Position numbers and translations under genes: made by a program. Positions 1-6,648 of a DNA stretch of 10,582 nucleotides are shown here, in pieces; position 1 is the stretch's first letter; each line of letters opens with the position of its first letter. Source of the DNA: Rhizobiaceae bacterium (GTDB lineage Bacteria > Pseudomonadota > Alphaproteobacteria > Rhizobiales > Rhizobiaceae). The notes beneath the pieces are model-generated. The model worked only from the letters and a program-made list of their open reading frames with translations, was not told the origin of the DNA and did no database searches. Where the stretch lies: assembly GCA_004299545.1 (NCBI GenBank), contig SCRB01000237.1, forward strand, positions 1 through 10,582, given 5' to 3'.

Positions 1-316
1 GGGCGAGGACCCGCTTGGTGCTGCGGTCATATGTAACCTGGTCCGCAACGAGATGGTTGCCCTGATATTCGATTTTCACGCCGCCGGAAGCCGTAACGGT
101 GTTCTTGTCGCGGTCGAAGGTGAGCGTATCGGCTTCGAGAAGCATCTGCTTGTCGCCGGACTGGCTCTTGCCGGTCTGGAAGGCGCCGAAATTCTGCGCC
201 TCGACGGGCACGGTGCCGGCGAGCGCCAGCGCCATGATGCAGGCAATCGCCGTCGTTGCGCCGTAAAGACGCGCCAACCTCTTCGGCCCGGCGTGCTTTG
301 CCGCAGCGATCCCCAC
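1..316 (-). CDS. lptD: LPS-assembly protein LptD, N-terminal part (runs off the window)
   Basis: LptD is the outer-membrane beta-barrel that, with LptE, inserts lipopolysaccharide into the outer leaflet. Only 105 codons are visible. They begin with a GTG whose G is shared with the lptG TAG stop (TAGTG), and a strong AAGGAGG lies 7 nt upstream, inside the end of lptG. Residues 1-40 read as a signal peptide: basic residues K7 to R16, a hydrophobic stretch about 19-36, and probable cleavage after VEA (residue 40). From about residue 57 the sequence (QMLLEADTLTFDRDKNTVTA...GGVKIEYQGNHLVAD) is the start of the periplasmic LptA/OstA-like jelly-roll that docks to the LptA bridge. Position third in an lptF-lptG-lptD operon supports the call. 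The barrel domain lies beyond base 1. The identification rests on the N-terminal domain and gene order. Confidence 0.9.
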   Translation of the reverse strand, partial: MGIAAAKHAGPKRLARLYGATTAIACIMALALAGTVPVEAQNFGAFQTGKSQSGDKQMLLEADTLTFDRDKNTVTASGGVKIEYQGNHLVADQVTYDRSTKRVLA

Positions 317-1404
317 TAACCGTCCTCCTTATGGAGCAGAAAACTTACCCCAAAAAACATGGCCACGACCACCGGAAACCATGCGGCCACTGGTGGCGGC
401 ACGATATCGGCGCTTCCAAACGCCTTGACCAGGACCGACACGACATAAAGCAGAAAGCCGGCGAGGATTCCACCGAGAATCATCGGGATCGATTGTCCCA
501 TGCGCACAAAGCGCATTGAAACCGTAGCCGCGATCAATGTCATCGCCACGAGCAGGAACGGCAGCGCGATCAGCGAATTATATTGCATCGCAAAGCCACC
601 GGCCTTCAGGCCGAAGGAATGAGCGATCCTGATGGCGCGTCCGAGTTCGAAGAAGGGGATGGTCTCCGGCTGGGCCAGGCGTTCCTGGATGAATTCCGGC
701 TTGAGACCCGATTTGACGGTCGCCGTCGGCTGCGTCGAGCGTTGACCGTCGCTTGTCAGCTTGGTCACGTCCGTCAGATGCCATGCGCCGTTTGCGAGCA
801 CGGCCTGCTTCGCATCGAGGCGCATCGTAATCGAATCGCTGTCGTCCAGCCTTATGAACGTCGCGTTGGCGAGAAGAAGGCCACGATTCGCGCTCTTCTC
901 GGCGCCGATGACGGTCGTGCCCTCCGATGTTTGCTGTCTCAGCCAGGGGATACGGTCGTTGGTCTCGACGAGCCCGGTGTCGCCCCTGAAGGACGCCTCT
1001 ATCAGCTCTGCCTTTGCCAGCGCATGTGCTGCCGCCGGATTGAAGATCATGATCGTGACCAGGCCGATCAGGAAACTCGCCAGGCAGAAAGGCAGGAGAA
1101 ACTGCCATGCCGAGACGCCGGCGGAGCGCGCGATCACCAGTTCATGCTTGCGGTTCAGCATCATCAGCGTCGCCATCGCCGAAAACAGGATGATGAAGGG
1201 AATTGCCGTCTGCAGGATGAGTGGCACATGCAACGCCGAGACGAGAAGTCCGGTGGCGATCGTGTAATTCGGCAGCGACGAGACTCGGCGCGAAAACTCC
1301 GTGAAATCCGCCAGATAGCAGATGACGGCGACACCGACGAAGAACTGCACCGTCATGATAAGGAAGCGCAGGAAGAAATAGCGGAAAAGCGTCCAGCCGA
1401 TCAT
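316..1404 (-). CDS. lptG: LPS export ABC transporter permease LptG
   Basis: LptG pairs with LptF as the inner-membrane half of the LptB2FG transporter, which extracts LPS and pushes it onto the LptC-LptA bridge. The product is 362 aa, normal for the family. Three N-terminal membrane segments (about residues 10-32, 48-82 and 101-121) are followed by a periplasmic jelly-roll domain (about 130-260) and three C-terminal membrane segments (about 275-297, 303-325 and 333-357). A coupling-helix-like stretch, NRKHELVIARSAGVS (84-98), matches the E-L-x5-G type contact with LptB. The ATG at 1404 overlaps the lptF stop as TGATG. The frame stays open 28 codons further upstream, but those lie inside lptF in another frame and look unlike LptG, so the overlap start is preferred. 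The 3' end overlaps the lptD GTG by one base. LptB is not in the window. Confidence 0.95.
   Translation of the reverse strand: MIGWTLFRYFFLRFLIMTVQFFVGVAVICYLADFTEFSRRVSSLPNYTIATGLLVSALHVPLILQTAIPFIILFSAMATLMMLNRKHELVIARSAGVSAWQFLLPFCLASFLIGLVTIMIFNPAAAHALAKAELIEASFRGDTGLVETNDRIPWLRQQTSEGTTVIGAEKSANRGLLLANATFIRLDDSDSITMRLDAKQAVLANGAWHLTDVTKLTSDGQRSTQPTATVKSGLKPEFIQERLAQPETIPFFELGRAIRIAHSFGLKAGGFAMQYNSLIALPFLLVAMTLIAATVSMRFVRMGQSIPMILGGILAGFLLYVVSVLVKAFGSADIVPPPVAAWFPVVVAMFFGVSFLLHKEDG
324..330 (-). promoter_or_regulatory. Shine-Dalgarno site fixing the lptD GTG start
   Basis: AAGGAGG on the minus strand lies within the last codons of lptG and ends 7 nt before the GTG at 316-314. It decides the GTG as the lptD start and suggests translation coupled to termination of lptG. 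Confidence 0.8.
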
Positions 1405-2594
1405 CAGCCACCTCCGCCGGCTGCGGGCCGGAACGACGAAAGACGGCCGAGGAGGTGGAAAAAGATCTCGCCCGCCTTGTCGGTCCATTTCTGCGAACCG
1501 CGCGCCGTTTTGCCGAAGAGGATAAGGGCTGTGAAGATCACGACGGGAGCAAGTGCGACAATATAGGGAATGAACGCGGTTTCAGGATTTCGACCAGCAT
1601 TGTTGACGGCAACGAATCCGGCCGCCCGGAAGCCGAGCGCGATGAGGCCCGCAAACGTCATACTCCACAGCCGCTCCTCGCGATTCGATCGTGCGCCGCC
1701 TGCGAAATAGATGGTGATGACCCCGAACGCCAGAGGATAAAGCCAATCGGAAAAGCGTCTGTGCAATTCGGCCCGCAGAAGCCCGGGTCTCGACTTGAAG
1801 ACAGGGTCGTTCGGATCCGGGTGGAAGAGATAGGCCGTGCTCCGCTCCTTGGGGAAGCGAAAAGCGGAATGATCCTTCGAGGCAGAGCCGAAATCCGAGA
1901 AATCGAGCGCATAGGATTGAAAGCGTATGACCGATATCGCGTTGGTTTGTATATTCTTCTGCTGTATCTCTCCGTCGGTCATGAGCAGGAAATCATCGTC
2001 GTTGAACGACTGGATCGAGCCGCGCTTGGCGTAATAGATGATGTTCTTGGTCGGATCGCGGTTATCTATGATGAATATCCCGCCGAAATCGCCGCCCGGC
2101 AGTTCCTCGCCGATCTGGATATAGAGATTGTCCTGAAGTTTCTTGAAGGCGCCGGACTGAACGGCGAAATGCACAAGGTCGGCGCTGGCCGCGCGGGTAA
2201 GGTCGCGCAGGCTGCGATTGGACCACGGTTCGACGAAAAGCGACACGACGAGGCTGGCGAGCGTCAAGCCGATGGCGATAAGCAGGATGGGTTTCGCCGT
2301 CAGCCAGCTCGATCCGCCAGATGCCTCGATGACGGCCAGTTCCGAATCGGCGTTCATGGTGTTGAGCACCTGGGAGCCGCCGATGAGGAGGGCGAAAGGC
2401 GCGACGAGCAGCGCCATGGAAGGAATGAGCAGAAGCGACAACATCAGGAATGTGCGCAGCGATTCGCTGGTTTGGGTCAGGATGTCGACCCTGAGCAGGA
2501 CCTGCGTGATGAGCACGATGACGGTCGTGATGCATAGCGTCGACATCGTGAGCGAGAAGGCACGCCGGAAGATGTAACGCTCGATTAGGTTCAT
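1404..2594 (-). CDS. lptF: LPS export ABC transporter permease LptF
   Basis: First gene of the LPS export operon; partner of LptG in the LptB2FG ABC transporter. The product is 396 aa. Membrane segments fall at about 14-35, 47-72, 102-121, 285-300, 311-331 and 341-361. A periplasmic jelly-roll lies at about 125-280, including the strands LYIQIGEEL and GGIFIIDNRDP. The presumed coupling helix is NADSELAVIEASG (81-93), like the equivalent stretch in LptG. The start chosen is ATG at 2594 (MNLIERYIFRR), because LptF proteins typically begin with this short amphipathic lead-in. An upstream in-frame ATG at 2636 adds 14 residues that look unrelated. The ribosome-binding site is weak (GAAG about 7 nt upstream). 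The tail ends in a glycine run (AAGGGG) encoded by the sequence that also overlaps the start of lptG. Confidence 0.94.
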   Translation of the reverse strand: MNLIERYIFRRAFSLTMSTLCITTVIVLITQVLLRVDILTQTSESLRTFLMLSLLLIPSMALLVAPFALLIGGSQVLNTMNADSELAVIEASGGSSWLTAKPILLIAIGLTLASLVVSLFVEPWSNRSLRDLTRAASADLVHFAVQSGAFKKLQDNLYIQIGEELPGGDFGGIFIIDNRDPTKNIIYYAKRGSIQSFNDDDFLLMTDGEIQQKNIQTNAISVIRFQSYALDFSDFGSASKDHSAFRFPKERSTAYLFHPDPNDPVFKSRPGLLRAELHRRFSDWLYPLAFGVITIYFAGGARSNREERLWSMTFAGLIALGFRAAGFVAVNNAGRNPETAFIPYIVALAPVVIFTALILFGKTARGSQKWTDKAGEIFFHLLGRLSSFRPAAGGGG

Positions 2595-2927
2595 TACCGC
2601 TTCACGCTTCGAGACTCGACCGACGCCACGACACATATGCCCGCGCTGAAATACAGCCGCGAGCCCATATTAGCCGCCCGGAGGCGCCATGGAACGGGAG
2701 ATTGGCTAAAAATGGGCGAATAAGCACGGTTAATATTTCCTTTACGTTTCTCTATAAGCCGATTTTTGCTGATTTTACCATGCCTTGTTGCAATGCAGTA
2801 TCGCTTCCAGCCGGTTTGCCCGATACGCAGGGACGCCTTCGATGATGGGGCCGATTCGCCACGAGACTTGCCTTAGAGGTGAAAAACCGGAAGATCGCAT
2901 GGAAAACCTCAACCCGATGTTGGATTC
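2595..2927. promoter_or_regulatory. Divergent intergenic region between lptF and pepA
   Basis: These 333 bp hold no convincing gene and must carry the start signals for both directions. The part from about 2700 to 2782 is clearly AT-richer than its surroundings. On the plus strand it contains CTATAA at 2752-2757, which resembles an alphaproteobacterial -10, but no good -35 lies at the right distance. A second weak candidate for pepA is CTTGCC near 2868, spaced 17 nt from GAAGAT. On the minus strand TAAAAT-like and TAATAT-like boxes occur without convincing -35 partners. I therefore mark the region but name no promoter. Short reading frames here are not supported by ribosome-binding sites or by protein-like composition. 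Confidence 0.4.
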
Positions 2928-4421
2928 ATGTCCCGGAAAATAGAGATCTCCTTTGCGCGCTCGGCGAAGCCGTCCGGCGCGGTTGCCGTATTTCCCGTTG
3001 CGGAAGGCCTCCAATTCCCGGCGGCTGCCCAAGGGCTCGATCCCGGCGGCACGCTGGAGAAAGCTGCCGGGATTGCGTCGTTCAAGGGGAAATCCTCAAC
3101 CAATCTGGATATTTTGGCGCCATCCGGTTCGAGTGCCGATCGCTTCCTCCTTGTGGGGACGGGCAAGGCTTCGGCGCACGGCCCCGATTTCTGGATCAAG
3201 CTCGGCGGAACCATCTGTTCGGCCGTTCATCGCGCCCGAAAGGTCGTTGTCTATCTCGACGGGTCGGATCCGGCGGCGACGGGCGCGGATGCGGCGGATC
3301 TCGCGCTTGGCATGCTGCTCAGGGGCTACGGTTTCGACCGCTACAAGACCCGGAAGGGGGATGCGGACGAGGCCGGGGACGACGAACGGCAGAAAGTGAC
3401 GATTGTCACGTCCACCGCCGCGGCGGCGAAGAAGGCGTTTGAAGCCGGGGCGGCCGTGGCGGCGGGTGTCAACCTGGCGCGCGATCTTGTGAACGAGCCG
3501 GCGAATCATCTCGGTCCGATCGAGTTCGCCGCCAGGGTTAAGGATCTGGAAAAGCTCGGCGTGAAGGTCGAAATCCTGACCGAGCGGGAGATGCGCAAGC
3601 TCGGTATGGGCGCTCTTCTCGGCGTCGCCCAGGGATCCGTCCGCCCGCCGCGGCTGGGGATCATGCGCTGGAACGGCGGCAAGGCGAAAGACAAACCCGT
3701 TGCCTTCATCGGCAAGGGTGTCGTCTTCGACACGGGCGGCATTTCAATGAAGCCCGCTGCCGGCATGGAGGACATGAAGGGCGACATGGGAGGAGCGGCC
3801 GCGGTGACGGGGCTGATGCACGTGCTTGCCGCCCGCAAGGCGGCACTTAATGCCATCGGCGTCGTGGGCCTCGTCGAGAACATGCCCGACGGCAACGCGC
3901 AGCGGCCAGGCGATATCGTCACCTCCATGTCAGGCCAGACGATCGAGGTGCTCAACACCGACGCGGAGGGACGCCTCGTTCTCGCCGATGCACTCTGGTA
4001 TTGCGCCGAGCGCTTCCAGCCCCGGTTCATGGTTGATCTGGCCACGCTGACCGGCGCCATCATGGTCGCGCTGGGAAAATATCATGCCGGGTTGTTCAGC
4101 AATGACGATGCGCTCGCCGACAATCTGGCCGCTGCCGGTCTTGCGACGGGGGAAAGGGTCTGGCGCATGCCGCTCGGCAGCGAATATGACAAGCTGATCG
4201 ATTCCCGGATCGCGGACATGAAAAACATCGGCGGCCGCTATGGCGGCGCGATCATCGCGGCGCAGTTCCTCCAACGCTTCGTCAAGGATACGCCTTGGGC
4301 GCATCTGGACATTGCCGGAACGGCGCTTGGCTCTCCCGCGAGCGAGATAAACGATTCATGGGGGTCGGGTTTCGGCGTGCGCCTGCTCGATCGCCTTGTC
4401 CGCGACCATTACGAAGGCTAG
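2928..4421 (+). CDS. pepA: Leucyl aminopeptidase (M17 family, cytosol aminopeptidase)
   Basis: A two-metal exopeptidase that removes N-terminal residues from peptides in the cytoplasm; in some bacteria PepA also binds DNA. The product is 497 aa, typical length. The N-terminal macro-like domain covers about residues 1-165, and the catalytic domain 175-497. The M17 signature NTDAEGRL is at 343-350. All expected active-site residues are present at a constant offset of 7 from E. coli PepA: K263, D268, K275, D286, D345, E347 and R349. The fingerprint [10 protein letters not shown] spans 262-271. The start ATG at 2928 gives the usual MSxKxEISF opening, though its ribosome-binding site is weak. holC begins 6 bp after the stop, an order (pepA-holC) seen in many proteobacteria, so the two are probably co-transcribed. 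DNA-binding activity here is not shown by the sequence. Confidence 0.97.
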   Translation: MSRKIEISFARSAKPSGAVAVFPVAEGLQFPAAAQGLDPGGTLEKAAGIASFKGKSSTNLDILAPSGSSADRFLLVGTGKASAHGPDFWIKLGGTICSAVHRARKVVVYLDGSDPAATGADAADLALGMLLRGYGFDRYKTRKGDADEAGDDERQKVTIVTSTAAAAKKAFEAGAAVAAGVNLARDLVNEPANHLGPIEFAARVKDLEKLGVKVEILTEREMRKLGMGALLGVAQGSVRPPRLGIMRWNGGKAKDKPVAFIGKGVVFDTGGISMKPAAGMEDMKGDMGGAAAVTGLMHVLAARKAALNAIGVVGLVENMPDGNAQRPGDIVTSMSGQTIEVLNTDAEGRLVLADALWYCAERFQPRFMVDLATLTGAIMVALGKYHAGLFSNDDALADNLAAAGLATGERVWRMPLGSEYDKLIDSRIADMKNIGGRYGGAIIAAQFLQRFVKDTPWAHLDIAGTALGSPASEINDSWGSGFGVRLLDRLVRDHYEG

Positions 4422-4427
4422 CCGCCG

Positions 4428-4877
4428 ATGGCGGAGGTTCTGTTCTATCATCTGACGGAAAGCTCGCTTGAGGATGCGTTGCCCTCGCTTCTCGAAAAGA
4501 GCCTTGCGCGCGGCTGGAGGGCCGTTGTGCAGACGGCGGGGGAGGAGCGCCGCGACGCGCTCGACGTCGCGCTGTGGACGTATAGCGACGAATCATTTCT
4601 CGCCCACGCGACGGCCCGCGAGCCCTTTGCGGAAGACCAGCCGGTCTTGCTGACGGCGGGCGAGGAAAATCCGAACGGCTCAACGATCCGCTTCCTGGTG
4701 GATGGTGCCGTTCCGGCCTCCCTGGAAGGTTATGAGAGGATCGTGTTCATGTTCGATGGAAGCGACGAGGCGCAGGTCGCCACGGCGCGTGAGCAGTGGA
4801 AAACGCTGAAGGCCAGCGGCAACGACGTCGCCTATTGGCAGCAGACGCCCGAGCGGCGCTGGGAACGAAAAGCGTAG
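4428..4877 (+). CDS. holC: DNA polymerase III subunit chi
   Basis: HolC (chi) is an accessory subunit of the replicative polymerase. With psi it links the clamp loader to single-stranded-DNA-binding protein. The 149 aa product opens with AEVLFYHLTESSLEDALPSL, the usual chi start, followed by LLEKSLARGWRAVV. The central pattern LDVALWTYSDESFLAHA (about residues 46-62) and the later P(V)LLTAGEENPNGSTIRFLVDG are also typical; the equivalent part of characterised chi proteins is the SSB-contacting or structural core. The C-terminal segment ERIVFMFDGSDEAQVATAREQWKTLK is the final strand-helix of the fold. It starts 6 bp after pepA, a conserved neighbour, and probably shares its transcript. The GC-rich start context offers no clear Shine-Dalgarno, which fits translational coupling to pepA. 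Confidence 0.93.
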   Translation: MAEVLFYHLTESSLEDALPSLLEKSLARGWRAVVQTAGEERRDALDVALWTYSDESFLAHATAREPFAEDQPVLLTAGEENPNGSTIRFLVDGAVPASLEGYERIVFMFDGSDEAQVATAREQWKTLKASGNDVAYWQQTPERRWERKA

Positions 4878-4891
4878 CTTTTGCGTATTGC

Positions 4892-4918
4892 TCAAGCCGG
4901 ACGGGGATGCCGGCTTGA
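4892..4918 (+). other. Perfect 9 bp stem-loop between holC and the next gene
   Basis: TCAAGCCGG (4892-4900) and CCGGCTTGA (4910-4918) are exact inverted complements around a 9 nt loop. The hairpin starts 14 nt after the holC stop and ends one base before the ATG at 4919. No U-run follows, so it is not a canonical intrinsic terminator. It could protect the pepA-holC mRNA 3' end or control the following start. Confidence 0.55.
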
Positions 4919-5812
4919 ATGGAGGGTGGATTGGCGAAAGGAACTGAGAAACGCCTCATCTGGGTCGCTGTGGCTTTTATGGCCCTCGTCGGGCGGGTGC
5001 CGCTGGCGACGGCCGCCGAAACGGACCTGGCGAAACTTTGCAAACAGGAGGTTAACGACGATACGGTAAGGAATTACCAGCCTTCGCTGCATGCGGCGGC
5101 GCTCAAGGCCTTCAAGAAATTCTTCCCCGACGCCGCGCAGAAGCCGACCGACGAAATGCTGGCAGGCCAGGCCAAATTCCGCTGCATGGGCGGCAGGATC
5201 TATGCCTGCTTCATCGGCGCGAATCTGCCCTGTTCGAAGATGAACATCGACAAGAGCAACGCCGGCGCGGACGCGTTCTGCAAGGATAATCCGGCCGTCG
5301 ATTCGGTGCCGATGGTCGCGACGGGGCACGACACGATTTATTCCTATCGCTGCAAGGACGGGCACGCGGAAGTGGCGCGCATGCTTTATCAGACGGATCA
5401 GCGCGGCTTCGCACAGTCCCTGTGGACCCCGGTTGCAACCGCGGCGAATGCGCCGCCGCCGCCGGCGGCTTCGGGGGACCCGATCGAGGCCGGGCTCGAA
5501 AAATGCCTCGGCACGCCCGACGGGCAGACCACGGAGGGCATGACGCGCTGCACCCACAAGGCCTACAATGCCTATGAGGACAAGATGCACGGCACCTTCC
5601 GCAAGGTGGTCCACTCGGTCGATCAACGTTCGGCCAAGCTCATCCGCGACGCACAGCAGCGTTGGGACGCTTTCCACAAAGCGCAGGACAGGGCGAATAA
5701 CGGCCCATGGCGCGCGGATCGAGGGTCCATGGCGTCGCCGGACATAGAGGCGATGCGCGTCGATGCCATACGGCTCCGCATCAAGGAATTGAGCTATTAT
5801 CTCGCGCAGTGA
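4919..5812 (+). CDS. Secreted cysteine-rich protein with C-terminal LprI-like (DUF1311) domain
   Basis: A predicted periplasmic or exported protein of 297 aa. A signal peptide covers about residues 1-33 (basic KGTEKR, hydrophobic core 13-25, cleavage near ATAA|E). Domain one (about 34-170) carries six cysteines (41, 89, 97, 105, 121, 145) within a pattern RCMGGRIYACFIGANLPC...GHDTIYSYRC that resembles an unnamed domain I associate with rhizobial proteins. An Ala/Pro linker (172-185) follows. Residues about 190-295 look like DUF1311 (Cys196, Cys211, the helical repeat LIRDAQQRWDAFHKAQDR), the family of the mycobacterial lysozyme inhibitor LprI. The third cysteine often found after the QxxW helix in that family is absent. 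The eight cysteines could form four disulfides. A TTG at 4931 preceded by GGAGGG (4921-4926) is a serious alternative start giving 293 aa. Lysozyme inhibition is not shown; domain identity is by pattern only. Confidence 0.75.
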   Translation: MEGGLAKGTEKRLIWVAVAFMALVGRVPLATAAETDLAKLCKQEVNDDTVRNYQPSLHAAALKAFKKFFPDAAQKPTDEMLAGQAKFRCMGGRIYACFIGANLPCSKMNIDKSNAGADAFCKDNPAVDSVPMVATGHDTIYSYRCKDGHAEVARMLYQTDQRGFAQSLWTPVATAANAPPPPAASGDPIEAGLEKCLGTPDGQTTEGMTRCTHKAYNAYEDKMHGTFRKVVHSVDQRSAKLIRDAQQRWDAFHKAQDRANNGPWRADRGSMASPDIEAMRVDAIRLRIKELSYYLAQ

Positions 5813-5821
5813 GGGAGGCTA

Positions 5822-5840
5822 GGCCGTGTGGACAATTAGG
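5822..5840 (+). repeat. Left terminal inverted repeat of the MITE-like element
   Basis: GGCCGTGTGGACAATTAGG, preceded by TA at 5820-5821. The first 12 bases match the right end exactly; AA is GG at the right end; the last five match again. Confidence 0.8.
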
Positions 5841-5967
5841 ATTTGGAGCGTGGTATGAGGGAAAATCTTTCAGCTTCAGGAGCAGGACCGCGGGAAGGGT
5901 CGACCCCTTTCAAGGTCCGGCGACGCCAAGATGGACGATTTTCGCCATATCCCTTCGGGACGCGGCG

Positions 5968-6048
5968 GATTTCGGCCCTGAAGGCGTCGAAAATGCTCGA
6001 CGGTGGTCAACACCGCCTTGCGCTTTTCTCCTGTTCAGGACCGAAATC
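5968..6048. repeat. Internal inverted repeat of the MITE-like element
   Basis: GATTTCGGCCCTGAA (5968-5982) pairs with TTCAGGACCGAAATC (6034-6048), with one mismatch in 15. Within the loop, CGGTG GTCAA CACCG (6001-6015) forms a smaller hairpin. A transcript in either direction would fold strongly. Confidence 0.6.
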
Positions 6049-6068
6049 TGGCTCGCGCCACGCCCGAG

Positions 6069-6087
6069 CCTAACCGTCCACACGGCC
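6069..6087 (-). repeat. Right terminal inverted repeat of the MITE-like element
   Basis: Read on the minus strand it is GGCCGTGTGGACGGTTAGG, 17 of 19 identical to the left end and followed on the plus strand by TA (6088-6089). Its outermost base is the last base of the stop codon of the minus-strand gene next to it. Confidence 0.8.
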
Positions 6088-6368
6088 TAATCGTCAAGCT
6101 GGAACATTATGATGGAAACCTCGCCTTCCAGCGCGCCCTGATAGGCGGAAAGCTGCGGTTCCTCGTCGGGAATTTCCTCCATCTCGCCGATCCGGTCCAA
6201 CTCGGCTTCGGCATAGCCTTCCTTCAAGAGGGCATCGAGCGCCCGCCTGGCGGCCGAATCGTCGTCCGGCGCCACCAGCATGATCTGGACGCCTTCCACC
6301 GGGCCGCTTTTTTGCCGCCGCACCCTGCCAACGATGAGGCTTACCGCATGCTGTTCGTTGTCATTCAT
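6087..6368 (-). CDS. Small acidic conserved-looking protein of unknown function
   Basis: A 93 aa product I cannot name. It is acidic (21 Asp/Glu against 8 Arg/Lys) and has no signal peptide, membrane segment or cysteine, so it is probably cytoplasmic. It alternates hydrophobic strands and helices: HAVSLIVGRVRR, VEGVQIMLVAPDDD, helix SAARRALDALLKEGYAEAEL, then a final strand EVSIIMFQ, consistent with a small alpha/beta fold. Composition and codon use look like the neighbouring real genes. The ATG at 6368 lacks a strong Shine-Dalgarno. It is transcribed divergently from rpsD, sharing a 280 bp spacer, and convergently with the LprI-like gene. Its TAG stop (6089-6087) is made from the TA target duplication plus the first base of the inserted element. 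Removing the element would restore TAG from flanking DNA, so the protein end was not altered. Confidence 0.65.
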   Translation of the reverse strand: MNDNEQHAVSLIVGRVRRQKSGPVEGVQIMLVAPDDDSAARRALDALLKEGYAEAELDRIGEMEEIPDEEPQLSAYQGALEGEVSIIMFQLDD

Positions 6369-6460
6369 CGCCGAAACCTACCGTTTCATTCAAAATCGAG
6401 AAAGACGTTTTTCTTTCAAAGATCAATGGCCGACCATCGGCGATACAGGACGCATACCGC

Positions 6461-6489
6461 GTTGACATTGAGCGGATATTCTCCTATGG
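6461..6489 (+). promoter_or_regulatory. Predicted sigma-70-type promoter of rpsD
   Basis: GTTGAC (6461-6466), a 17 nt spacer, and CTATGG (6484-6489) fit the alphaproteobacterial pattern CTTGAC-N17-CTATAT well at the -35 and partly at the -10. In classical form it reads TTGACA-N17-TATGGA. The transcript would start near 6496, giving a leader of roughly 150 nt before rpsD. Confidence 0.6.
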
Positions 6490-6495
6490 ACCCTT

Positions 6496-6648
6496 CGCGC
6501 CGGGCCGAAACGCCCGGTGTTTCTTTGACGTGTCCCGTGGGTTTCCTCGCAAAGCGTGCGCGTGAAACCCTGTCAGGCCCGACAGGGCCAGAGGAGGGCG
6601 CGTTTCCTCCCCGGTTCTTCCGGGGGATATGCGTTGAAAGGAAATGCG
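6496..6648 (+). promoter_or_regulatory. Structured 5' leader of rpsD with competing hairpins
   Basis: Several stems lie between the predicted promoter and the rpsD start. (a) CCGGGC/GCCCGG (6500-6505, 6512-6517) is followed by TGTTTCTTT, terminator-like; GAAAC/GTTTC in the same stretch is an alternative pairing. (b) GGGTTTC (6539-6545) pairs with GAAACCC (6564-6570). (c) CCCTGTC (6568-6574) pairs with GACAGGG (6581-6587) and shares bases 6568-6570 with (b). (d) GGAGG (6593-6597) can pair with CCTCC (6606-6610), which overlaps (e) CCCCGG/CCGGGG (6609-6614, 6620-6625). The Shine-Dalgarno AAAGGAA ends about 6 nt before the ATG, just downstream of (e). Autoregulation by S4 through its own mRNA leader is known in other bacteria; that this leader does so is inference. 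Confidence 0.5.

Larger units (their letters stand above)
5822..6087. mobile_element. MITE-like element, 266 bp, with terminal inverted repeats and TA target duplication
   Basis: The ends are inverted complements: GGCCGTGTGGACAATTAGG at 5822-5840 and its partner at 6069-6087, matching at 17 of 19 positions. A further shared GCGTGG lies about 25 bp inward on both sides (5848-5853 and complement 6058-6063). TA flanks both ends (5820-5821 and 6088-6089), and the reconstructed empty site would be C-TA-A. A YTAR target with TA duplication is known for the IS427 group of the IS5 family (for example Brucella IS711); IS630 elements also duplicate TA. No transposase-like frame is present inside, so it would be non-autonomous. 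The interior holds a 15 bp inverted repeat with one mismatch (5968-5982 versus 6034-6048) around smaller hairpins. Family assignment is inference; the inverted repeats and TA flanks are seen directly. Confidence 0.72.

Noticed and set aside
1455..2537. 360-codon plus-strand open frame opposite lptF
   Set aside because: Antisense shadow of lptF, with highly charged low-quality composition and no family pattern.
2752..2757. CTATAA as a -10 box for pepA
   Set aside because: No acceptable -35 sequence at 16-18 nt upstream, and it is about 170 nt from the start codon; kept only as a remark in the spacer entry.
4892..5677. 261-codon minus-strand open frame opposite the LprI-like gene
   Set aside because: Shadow frame. 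The plus-strand frame has a signal peptide, regular cysteines and a domain match, so it is the real gene.
5843..6073. 76-codon plus-strand frame inside the inverted-repeat element
   Set aside because: It spans the element's inverted repeats and hairpins, shows no transposase motif and no convincing Shine-Dalgarno. Most likely a chance frame, though such frames get annotated as hypothetical proteins.
6400..6417. GAAAGA/TCTTTC inverted repeat in the spacer upstream of the 93 aa gene
   Set aside because: Only 6 bp and AT-rich with a short loop; too weak to call an operator or terminator without comparison to relatives.
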